From Candidatus Azobacteroides pseudotrichonymphae (lineage in GTDB: Bacteria; Bacteroidota; Bacteroidia; Bacteroidales; Azobacteroidaceae): DNA of 64,000 nt. Position 1 is the stretch's first letter. Each line of letters begins with the position of its first letter. Of the stretch, positions 10,945-18,179 are shown in pieces. Location: positions 1 to 64,000 of the forward strand of contig AP017913.1 in the NCBI GenBank assembly GCA_002091395.1, in the 5' to 3' direction. The notes under the pieces are model-generated. The model did no database searches. It saw nothing but the letters and a program-made list of their open reading frames with translations, and had not been told where the DNA came from. The position numbers and the translations under genes were made by a program.

Positions 10945-10970
10945 GCTAAAATATTAATTTTAGCGTTTTT
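10945..10970 (+). terminator. Intrinsic terminator of murA-rimM
   Basis: Stem GCTAAAAT / ATTTTAGC with a 4-base loop (ATTA), extendable by a G-U pair, followed by GTTTTTAT. It is 67 bases past the rimM stop, in the right direction. Confidence 0.65.
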
Positions 10971-11024
10971 ATATTCTTCCAAAGAACAACTATGTTGCTC
11001 AATTACTATCAATATTTGTTAAAA

Positions 11025-11052
11025 ATTAGTTTTACTGTACAGTAAAACTAAT
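11025..11052. repeat. 28-bp perfect palindrome upstream of glnB
   Basis: ATTAGTTTTACTGT joined directly to its reverse complement ACAGTAAAACTAAT, without a loop. It lies in the 630-base spacer between rimM and glnB, beyond the rimM terminator and about 400 bases before the glnB promoter. Loopless symmetry suits a dimeric protein's binding site better than a terminator, but no regulator is known to me for it. Confidence 0.55.
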
Positions 11053-11359
11053 GATATAGATTTGAGTATCATTTCTTATATATTTTTAATATACAAAAAT
11101 AAGTATTTCGATGTAATTAATAAGTATTATATAAAAATATTTCATACTATGAAAGTATTAACTTTGGTCATTTTTTAAAAAATCAGATCTAAAACATTTA
11201 AAATATTTTAAGTTTAAACAATGTTTTTATCAAAAAAACTAGAATAACTTACTTGAACATCAATTTTGTTTAAATATTAGTTTTTAATTTATTTCCATAT
11301 ATACAAATAATTCAATTAATCAATAAAATAATTGTATCCACAATTGCCTTTATTTATGA

Positions 11360-11397
11360 CATACGAAAATTTGTTTGTAATTTTCGTATGTTTTTTA
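11360..11397 (+). terminator. Strong intrinsic terminator before glnB
   Basis: Perfect 12-bp stem CATACGAAAATT / AATTTTCGTATG, loop TGTTTGT, followed by TTTTTTATTT. It is nearly 500 bases after rimM, whose own terminator is at 10945, so it must end some other transcript starting in the spacer, or is left over from a lost gene. It also insulates glnB-amtB. Confidence 0.75.
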
Positions 11398-11433
11398 TTT
11401 TTTTACAAAAAAACTATGTAGTTACTAACTTTA

Positions 11434-11466
11434 TTTGATATATCTACTTGTTAAACAATATTTTTG
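11434..11466 (+). promoter_or_regulatory. Bacteroidetes-type promoter of glnB-amtB
   Basis: TTTG at 11434-11437 and TATTTTTG at 11459-11466, separated by 21 bases. This fits exactly the known Bacteroidetes primary sigma consensus TTTG-N19-21-TAnnTTTG. Transcription would begin near 11473, about 40 bases before the glnB ATG. Confidence 0.75.
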
Positions 11467-11512
11467 TACAAATTTTTTATTTAATTCAAAAAAAATCTGA
11501 ATAGTGTAAAGT

Positions 11513-11857
11513 ATGAAAAAAATTGAAGCAATCATTCGTAAAACGAGATTTGATGCTGTAAAAGAAGCGCTTCTAAAATCCGACATAGAATGGTTTTCAT
11601 ATTCTGATGTAAGAGGAATTGGGAAAGCACGTCAAGAAAGAATATACAGAGGGGTTGTTTACGATACAAGTTCGATAGAACGAATTCAAATCAACATTGT
11701 TATTCGTGATATAAATGTATGGAAAGCAGTAAAAGCAATTGAAAAATCTGCTTATACAGGAGAAGTAGGAGATGGACGAATTTTTATTTTTACAATAGAC
11801 GACGCTTACAGTATTCGTACTGGTGAACATGGAGACAAAACTTTATATACTAAATGA
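11513..11857 (+). CDS. glnB: Nitrogen regulatory protein PII
   Basis: PII senses 2-oxoglutarate and ATP/ADP and gates ammonium uptake by binding AmtB. The 114-residue protein shows the PII core: KKIEAIIRKTRFDAVKEAL at the N terminus, a T-loop with RYRGxxY-like IYRGVVY near residues 44-50 (the Tyr corresponds to the usual modification site, although the next residues DTSS differ from the enterobacterial loop), then the signature TGEVGDGRIFIF near 82-93 and IRTGEHGDKTL near the end. The stop overlaps the amtB start by ATGA, so the pair is coupled. It has its own promoter and an upstream terminator. Confidence 0.96.
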   Translation: MKKIEAIIRKTRFDAVKEALLKSDIEWFSYSDVRGIGKARQERIYRGVVYDTSSIERIQINIVIRDINVWKAVKAIEKSAYTGEVGDGRIFIFTIDDAYSIRTGEHGDKTLYTK

Positions 11858-13140
11858 CTAAAATAATGAAAGAATATTATTTAAATTCTAGATTAGATAC
11901 TGGAAACACTGCTTGGATGCTAGTAGCAACTCTTTTAGTAATGTTAATGACTATCCCAGGATTAGCTTTATTTTATGGAGGATTAGTTCGTCAAAAGAAT
12001 GTATTGAGCGTTATTATTCAATGTTTTATACTAACATCCGTTATAAGTATCCTATGGATTTCATTCGGGTATAGCTGGGTATTTGGAACTGCATTTGCAA
12101 AACAGAATAATCCATTGGCTTTAATTATAGGAGGATTTGAAAAAGTTTTTTTGAAAAATGTTAAACTTAACACTTTAACAGATACAAATATTCCTGAAAC
12201 TGTTTTTTCATTGTTTCAATGTATGTTTGCTGTTATTACACCATCTTTAATTATTGGTGCATTTGCAGAACGAATAAAATTTTCCGGATTTTTAGTATTT
12301 ACAATTATTTGGTCAATTTTCGTTTACAATCCAATGGCTCATTGGGTATGGGGTGGCGGTTGGATAGGAGAAAAAGGAATTGGAGCTATTGATTTTGCAG
12401 GAGGAACAGTTGTGCACATTAATGCAGGTATTACAGCATTAATTATGGCAATTATGATAGGTAAAAGAAAAAATTATACACACGGAACTACTACTCCTCC
12501 GCATAACGTTCCGTTTGTATTCTTAGGCACTGCCCTTTTATGGATAGGTTGGATTGGATTTAATGCTGGCAGCAGTTTAGCAGCCAATGGAATAGCTGCT
12601 AATGCTTTCCTTACAACTCATTTTGCTGCTTCTGTTGCTGTAGTAACGTGGATAACAATAGATTGGATACGCGAAAAAAAACCGACTATTATTGGAGCAT
12701 GTACAGGAGCAATTGCAGGATTAGTAGCTATTACACCAGCAGCAGGAAGCGTAGATATATTAGGCTCTTTTTTTATTGGAATAATTTCTTCATTTGTATG
12801 TTTTTTTATGGTTGCTTTTGTCAAATCCAAACTAAAATATGATGATACTTTAGATGCTTTTGGAGTACATGGTGTTGGAGGTATAATTGGTTCTATTCTT
12901 ACTGGAGTATTTGCAACAAAAATGGCAAGTAATTCTAATGGTGTAGAAGGTGCTTTGTATGGAAATTGGCACCAATTGTTTGTCCAGATTGTTGCAACTT
13001 TATTTTCAATTTTATATAGCGCTATCATGACAATTATCATATTTCGCATAGTAGATAAAATTATAGGGATAAGAGTATCACTTCGTATAGAAGAAGAAGG
13101 ATTAGACATTTATGAACACGGAGAAACTGCATATAATTAA
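11854..13140 (+). CDS. amtB: Ammonium transporter
   Basis: AmtB forms a trimeric ammonium channel in the inner membrane. The 428-residue protein has about eleven hydrophobic segments, the N-terminal signature MTIPGLALFYGGLVR near residues 29-43, the pore histidine in GGTVVHINAG near 187, and the second pore histidine in AFGVHGVGGIIGS near 335. It follows and overlaps glnB, the classical GlnK-AmtB arrangement in which PII blocks the channel when nitrogen is plentiful. There is no strong terminator after it. In a symbiont such a pair could serve uptake of host ammonium or tie in with nitrogen fixation; nif genes are not in this window. Confidence 0.97.
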   Translation: MTKIMKEYYLNSRLDTGNTAWMLVATLLVMLMTIPGLALFYGGLVRQKNVLSVIIQCFILTSVISILWISFGYSWVFGTAFAKQNNPLALIIGGFEKVFLKNVKLNTLTDTNIPETVFSLFQCMFAVITPSLIIGAFAERIKFSGFLVFTIIWSIFVYNPMAHWVWGGGWIGEKGIGAIDFAGGTVVHINAGITALIMAIMIGKRKNYTHGTTTPPHNVPFVFLGTALLWIGWIGFNAGSSLAANGIAANAFLTTHFAASVAVVTWITIDWIREKKPTIIGACTGAIAGLVAITPAAGSVDILGSFFIGIISSFVCFFMVAFVKSKLKYDDTLDAFGVHGVGGIIGSILTGVFATKMASNSNGVEGALYGNWHQLFVQIVATLFSILYSAIMTIIIFRIVDKIIGIRVSLRIEEEGLDIYEHGETAYN

Positions 13141-13248
13141 CATTATTCGATAATTATTACATAACTGCTTTTTCTGTGTTATTCAACATACTATATTTTT
13201 TAAAATTTCATCAATATGATATACTTAAAAATCACTGATTATTTCAAT

Positions 13249-13404
13249 TCATGAAAATTTCAATAAAATAAGTTTATTCCCAATATTCTCAAATTTGATA
13301 GTTGCTTTAGCATCATCATTTTCACCTATAATAGAAACAACTTTTCCATTTCCAAAACGTTCATGCTTAACAACACTACCAACTCTCAAATTTTCAATAT
13401 TTCA
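13249..13404 (-). pseudogene. Detached C-terminal domain of UvrD/PcrA after an in-frame TGA
   Basis: Reading on in the same frame past the TGA at 13402-13404 gives 51 more codons ending at a second TGA (13249-13251). They encode NLRVGSVVKHERFGNGKVVS and DDAKATIKFENIG, ending in LLKFS, which is clearly the Tudor-like C-terminal domain of UvrD/PcrA helicases (family pattern VG..V.H..FG.G.V). That domain binds RNA polymerase in known members. Its preserved sequence shows the nonsense mutation is young, or that readthrough occurs. Confidence 0.8.
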
Positions 13405-15429
13405 ATAAATAGTATATTTTTTATTTTTAAATATCTTAAATCTACTATTACAACTAAAATTTAACGGTGATGATAAATATTGTTCATCTATATCTTTTAT
13501 AAATCGACTTGGAGACATACAATGGAATTGTCCGTTTTGAAAACGAGTTTTGACATAAGTTAAGATGACATTTTCTCTTGCACGAGTTATTGCCACATAT
13601 AATAAACGACGTTCCTCTTCTATTTCTTGTGGAGTTTTTTTGCTAAGTTCAGAAGGAAATAAATTTTCTTCCAACCCTACAACAAAAACATTTTTAAACT
13701 CTAACCCCTTAGACGCATGAATAGTCATTATTTTTATAAAATTATCATTTTCTTTTTCATCTATATCTTGATCTGTAAGTAAAGATATTTCTGCAAGAAA
13801 ATCACTTATTTTGACACCTGAAATCATTTTATTTTCACTCTTTATTTGAGAAAATGTGTGTAAACTATTGATTAGTTCTTTTATATTCTGAATACGACTT
13901 ACATTTTCTGGAGTTTTATCTTTATCGAATTCATTAATTAACCCGGTTTCTTCAATAACCATCTTTCCAACGTCATATGCACTTTGAACAGAAGCTTTTT
14001 CTATAAAACGTTTGATGAGTAAGCAAAATTTTTTCAATTTAAAAGCAGTTGTAGAATTAATTTTTAAATTAAAAAAGAATGGATTAGAAATAATTTCCCA
14101 CAAATTTGTATTGTGAGAATTAGCTGCTGTAATAATTTTATTCACAGTAATATTACCAATTCTTCGATTTGGGCAATTGATCACTCGTTTAATTGCCTCT
14201 TCGTCTGTAGGATTGGAAATTAACCGCATATAAGCAATTATATCTTTAATTTCTTTTCTTTGATAGAAAGATATGCTACCATATATTCTATATGGTATAT
14301 TTACTTTACGTAAAGCTTCTTCAAAGATTCGACTCTGTGCATTAGTACGATATAAAATAGCGAAATCTCTGTATTCATACTTTCCAAACAAACACATTTC
14401 TACAATACGATTTGTTACTATATTACCCTCTTCGTAATCAAAATAAGCACTAAATAATTTTATTTTTTCACCTATTATTTTTTTTGAAAAAACAACTTTC
14501 GGTATTTGTTCCTTATTTTTACTAATCAGCGAATTTGCTGCATTGACTATAATTTGTGTAGAACGATAGTTTTGTTCCAATTTAAATAATTTACTATCTG
14601 GATATACTTCTCTAAAGTTTAATATATTACTAAGATTTGCTCCACGAAAAGAATATATACTTTGTGCATCATCTCCAACTACGCATATACGTCTATATTT
14701 TTCTGCTAATTTTTTAATAATCTCATGTTGAGCATAATTTATATCTTGATATTCATCTATTAAAATAAATTGAAATTGATCCCAATATTTTTGAACAACT
14801 CCGTTTTTTTTACTAAAAAGTAAATAAGTATAAAGTAATAAATCATCGAAATCCATTGCATTTGATATTTTACAACGATTACTATATGTTAAATAAATAT
14901 CGCTTATATAAATGTCTTTCATTTGAGCTACTCTTTCTTGTAGAAATATATTATTTAAATATTTTTTAGATGTAATCAAATTATTTTTTGCTTTAGAAAT
15001 AATACTTTGAACGAATGAAGGTTTATATAAATTATTATCTAATATTTTATCCTTTATAATAGTCTTGATAAGATTTTTAGAATCCTGTGCATCATAGATC
15101 ACAAAATCAGAACAAAATCCTATTTTTTCTGCTTCTTTTCGAAGTATTTTTGAAAAAATAGAATGAAAAGTACCAATCCATAAGTTCTGAGTAATATCTT
15201 CTCCTACAATTTCAGCAATACGAACTTTCATTTCTCGTGCTGCCTTATTAGTAAAAGTTAATGCCAATATATTAGAAGGAGAAACACCATTCTTTAATAA
15301 GAAAGCCACTTTGAAAGTAATCACCTTCGTTTTCCCTGAACCAGCACCAGCAATAACCAAACTAGGCCCTTCATTATATAAAACTGCCTTTCGTTGCTTT
15401 TCATTTAATTGTTGAATAAAATCTGTCAT
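13402..15429 (-). CDS. uvrD: UvrD/PcrA-type DNA helicase, C-terminally truncated
   Basis: This superfamily 1A 3'-5' helicase serves nucleotide excision and mismatch repair and clears stalled forks. The start is placed at ATG 15429 (MTDFIQQLNEKQRKAV), giving 675 residues; the open frame upstream of it does not resemble the family. Walker A is AGAGSGKT near residue 27; motif II is LIDEYQDIN; motif III VVGDDAQSIYSFRGA; motif IV LEQNYRST; motif V TIHASKGLEFKNVFV; motif VI RRLLYVAITRA. The helicase core is complete. A TGA then cuts off the 51-residue C-terminal domain, which is still intact in the same frame. Known UvrD lacking this tail keeps helicase activity but loses the RNA polymerase contact. 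Confidence 0.93.
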   Translation of the reverse strand: MTDFIQQLNEKQRKAVLYNEGPSLVIAGAGSGKTKVITFKVAFLLKNGVSPSNILALTFTNKAAREMKVRIAEIVGEDITQNLWIGTFHSIFSKILRKEAEKIGFCSDFVIYDAQDSKNLIKTIIKDKILDNNLYKPSFVQSIISKAKNNLITSKKYLNNIFLQERVAQMKDIYISDIYLTYSNRCKISNAMDFDDLLLYTYLLFSKKNGVVQKYWDQFQFILIDEYQDINYAQHEIIKKLAEKYRRICVVGDDAQSIYSFRGANLSNILNFREVYPDSKLFKLEQNYRSTQIIVNAANSLISKNKEQIPKVVFSKKIIGEKIKLFSAYFDYEEGNIVTNRIVEMCLFGKYEYRDFAILYRTNAQSRIFEEALRKVNIPYRIYGSISFYQRKEIKDIIAYMRLISNPTDEEAIKRVINCPNRRIGNITVNKIITAANSHNTNLWEIISNPFFFNLKINSTTAFKLKKFCLLIKRFIEKASVQSAYDVGKMVIEETGLINEFDKDKTPENVSRIQNIKELINSLHTFSQIKSENKMISGVKISDFLAEISLLTDQDIDEKENDNFIKIMTIHASKGLEFKNVFVVGLEENLFPSELSKKTPQEIEEERRLLYVAITRARENVILTYVKTRFQNGQFHCMSPSRFIKDIDEQYLSSPLNFSCNSRFKIFKNKKYTIY

Positions 15430-15893
15430 ATTATAATATATTTTACACATACACCACAAAACAGGAAAGTACATGTGCAATTGTTTATATTTTAACCAAA
15501 GCATTTCTTGCAAAGATTCTACTGCAACAACCAATCACACCGTAGCAAGAATACACAAAACATTGATGAATACAAAATCATTAACTATTGAACATAACGT
15601 ATCATACAAAAAATAATCATTTCGATAACATTTTTTATGTTAAATCAATCACATTTAACACATTGTAGATAAATTTTGAAAATCTGATTAGTTTGTGTCA
15701 ACACATTAAAATTTGATAGAAATTCCATTATTTACAATTAATCACGATAATCAAAAAAACTAAAATTTTTATAATTATCAGTAAATACTGACACTTAGTG
15801 CAAACAGAACGTTTGAACTCTGATTATATTAACATAATAAATGTAAAATAAAAAGTGCTAACTTGCCAATCAATCTTATAAAATTTGTTTTTT
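15430..15893. other. Divergent spacer uvrD / coaBC
   Basis: It separates two genes transcribed away from each other, so it must hold both promoters. I see no exact TTTG-N19-21-TAnnTTTG match on either strand, no RNA gene and no repeat. The open frame running 35 codons upstream of the uvrD start is probably chance. Confidence 0.4.
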
Positions 15894-16445
15894 ATGTTAA
15901 ACAAAAAAATTATACTTGGAATAACTGGAAGTATAGCAGCTTATAAAGCTGCTATACTTGTTCGTATTTTAATAAAAAAGGGAGCTGAAGTACAGATTTT
16001 AATGACTAAATCAGGGAAAAAATTTATCACACCTGTTACATTATCAACATTAACAAATAAACCAGTAGTAAGTGAATTTTTCACTTCAAACAATGGCAAA
16101 TGGAATAGTCATGTTGATTTAGGATTATGGGCGGATATAATGTTGGTGGCTCCAGCAACAGCTTCTACTATTGGCAAGATGGCAAATGGAATAGCTGATA
16201 ATATACTGATAACAACTTATTTATCTATGAGATCCTCTGTATTTATAGCACCAGCCATGGATTTAAATATGTTTAAGCATCCAACAACACAAAGTAATCT
16301 TGATAAATTAAAATCATATGGCAATCATATAATTACACCTACAATTGGTTATTTAGCTAGTTCATTAGAAGGTAAAGGAAGAATGGAAGAACCAGATGTA
16401 ATTGTAAAAATTCTAGAAGATTTTTTAAAAAAAAAACACAATTAA
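15894..16445 (+). CDS. coaBC: CoaBC, CoaC half (phosphopantothenoylcysteine decarboxylase)
   Basis: CoaC is the flavin decarboxylase of coenzyme A synthesis. The start is ATG 15894 (MLNKKIILGITGSIAAYKA), not the TTG three codons earlier. Seen: SIAAYKA near residue 12, the catalytic histidine segment SHVDLGLWADIMLVAPAT near 65, PAMDLNMFKHP near 115, and the flap GKGRMEEP. The flap Cys of E. coli (LACGxxGxGRM) reads LASSLEGKGRM here, so the usual Cys is absent. The frame stops right after a T6A10 tract. With one extra A it runs on into the CoaB half; the joined gene, 15894-17098, encodes 401 residues, the standard CoaBC length. Confidence 0.9.
   Translation: MLNKKIILGITGSIAAYKAAILVRILIKKGAEVQILMTKSGKKFITPVTLSTLTNKPVVSEFFTSNNGKWNSHVDLGLWADIMLVAPATASTIGKMANGIADNILITTYLSMRSSVFIAPAMDLNMFKHPTTQSNLDKLKSYGNHIITPTIGYLASSLEGKGRMEEPDVIVKILEDFLKKKHN
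15929..15959. repeat. Perfect 14-bp hairpin at the start of coaBC
   Basis: AAGTATAGCAGCTT, loop ATA, AAGCTGCTATACTT, with no mismatches. It lies 36 bases into the coding sequence and encodes the conserved SIAAYKAAILV segment. It has the same arm length and loop length as the hairpin at 1507-1537. In the mRNA it could slow early ribosomes. Confidence 0.55.
16427..16436 (+). promoter_or_regulatory. A10 slippage tract joining CoaC and CoaB
   Basis: TTTTTTAAAAAAAAAACAC. With ten A the frame reads KKKHN and stops; with eleven A, or after a -1 ribosomal shift, it reads KKKTQLIGKRVLITAGPTYE, which is the conserved CoaB beginning. The function as a slippage site is inferred. Confidence 0.55.
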
Positions 16446-17098
16446 TAGGGAAAAGAGTACTAATAACTGCCGGACCTACTTACGAAAAAATAGACCCTGT
16501 ACGCTATATAAGCAATTATTCTTCAGGGAAAATGGGTTTTGCCTTGGCAGATGAATATGCTAGCAGAGGAGCAAAAGTTACACTTATAAGTGGCCCAGTG
16601 CAATTAAAAACAACTTACTCGAGTATATCTAGAATTGATGTTGAATCAGCAAAAGAAATGTATAATATTGTACTAAATAAATTTTCAAAAGTAGATATAG
16701 GGATACTCTGTGCTGCAGTCTCAGATTATAGACCTTTAAATTATTCTGAAAATAAAATTAAATATAAAATAAATAAACCTTTTTCATTAATGTTAAAGCT
16801 TAATTCAGACATTGCTTTCAATTTAGGCAAATTGAAAAATCATAAACAAATTTTAGTTGGGTTTGCTTTAGAAACTAATGATGAATTATCTAATGCAATA
16901 AAAAAATTACAGCAAAAAAAAATGGATTTTATTATTTTAAATTCATTGAATGAAAAAGGAGCTGGATTTCAAACAAATACTAACAAAATAACAATTATCG
17001 ATAAATATGGCAATCAGAGAAAATTTCCATTAAAACCCAAAAAAGAAATAGCAATAGACATTGTTAACTATATTTTCAATAAAACATGTAATTACTGA
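16437..17098 (+). CDS. coaBC: CoaBC, CoaB half (phosphopantothenate-cysteine ligase)
   Basis: CoaB joins phosphopantothenate to cysteine using CTP. The frame is open from the A10 tract to 17098. The essential nucleotide-binding start GKRVLITAGPTYEKIDPVRY and the segment ISNYSSGKMGFALADE are encoded before or around the first ATG at 16532, so starting there would remove the ITAGPT motif. Downstream are DIGILCAAVSDYRPL and KIKYKINKP. A working CoaB therefore needs fusion to CoaC across the A10 tract by slippage or frameshift, unless translation starts at a non-ATG codon near 16440. Coenzyme A synthesis is essential in most bacteria, which argues against simple loss. Confidence 0.85.
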
Positions 17099-17368
17099 AA
17101 ATTTATAAATATTTTAATCAAATATCTATTGATTTTTACAAATCAATCTAATTGATGCACAATTTAATCTGACAGTCTTACAATTATTGTTATTTAATAT
17201 TATTTAATGGTATAAATTTTAATTTAATTGCATACTCAAAATATAAAACACATGTAAACAATACATTTAAATACAAAAAAAATAAAATGATTAAACTCAA
17301 TCAGAATTGAATTAATTTTTAATTATCCAATCACAACGTAAGCAGAGTAAATAAAAATTATTGAATAA

Positions 17369-18118
17369 ATGAAAAAATGTGAAATGATTTTTGGAATACG
17401 TGCAACTTTAGAAACTATACAAACAGACAAAGAAATAAATAAAATTTTGATACGTCAAAGTTTTAATAATAAATTGTTACGTAAATTGTTTTTTATTACA
17501 AAAAATAAAAATATCCCTGTTCATAGAGTTCCTCACAAAAAACTAAATCAACTGACTAGTAAAAATCACCAAGGAGTAATCACATTTATTTCAGCTATTA
17601 CTTATCAAAAATTAGAAAACATTGTTCCATTTTTGTATGAAGAAGGGAAAGTCCCGCTTATATTACTTTTGGATAAAGTAACTGATGTACGAAATTTTGG
17701 AGCTATTGCTCGTAGTTGTGTATGTACTGGGGTAAATGCAATTGTAATTCCGATTGATAATAATGTCTCTGTTAATACTGATGCTATAAAAACATCTGCA
17801 GGAGCATTAATATCTCTACCAGTTTGTAGAGAATCAAGTATTATTAACGCTATTGAATTTTTAAAAATGTGTGGATGCAAAATCTATGCATCAACTGAAA
17901 AAGCTATAATTCCATATACAAAAATTGACTATACTCACCCAACAGCTATTGTAGTTGGAAACGAAAACAATGGCATTTCACAAAATATTTTACACATATG
18001 TGATCAATCTGTAAAAATTCCTATGTTAGGACACATAAGCTCATTAAACGTATCAGTAGCTACAGCAGTACTTTTATACGAAGTGGTGAGACAAAGAAAT
18101 CAAAAACAATTACTATAA
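17369..18118 (+). CDS. rlmB: TrmH-family 23S rRNA (guanosine-2'-O)-methyltransferase
   Basis: This SPOUT methyltransferase modifies the 2'-O of a guanosine in 23S rRNA domain V. The 249 residues comprise an N-terminal substrate-binding domain (MIFGIRATLETIQ, KNHQGVI near 67) and the knotted SAM-binding domain with the three TrmH motifs: LLLDKVTDVRNFGAIARSC near 103, AIVVGNENNGIS near 190, and PMLGHISSLNVSVATAVLL near 215. Among TrmH proteins the length and N domain fit RlmB best; close relatives acting on tRNA cannot be fully excluded. It converges with uvrC, with only 61 bases between the ends. Confidence 0.88.
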   Translation: MKKCEMIFGIRATLETIQTDKEINKILIRQSFNNKLLRKLFFITKNKNIPVHRVPHKKLNQLTSKNHQGVITFISAITYQKLENIVPFLYEEGKVPLILLLDKVTDVRNFGAIARSCVCTGVNAIVIPIDNNVSVNTDAIKTSAGALISLPVCRESSIINAIEFLKMCGCKIYASTEKAIIPYTKIDYTHPTAIVVGNENNGISQNILHICDQSVKIPMLGHISSLNVSVATAVLLYEVVRQRNQKQLL

Positions 18119-18179
18119 AATTTAACAAAAACTATATTTGCATGATCTTGTAGTAATACCATATACACCTATTTTGTTA

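Noticed and set aside
13402-13404. TGA read as tryptophan
   Set aside because: A recoded UGA would explain UvrD readthrough, but murA, glnB, coaBC, thiD, trxA and cysH all end in TGA at exactly the length expected for their families.
15430-15534. 35-residue N-terminal extension of UvrD
   Set aside because: Not similar to the family; ATG 15429 gives the usual start with the Q motif directly following.
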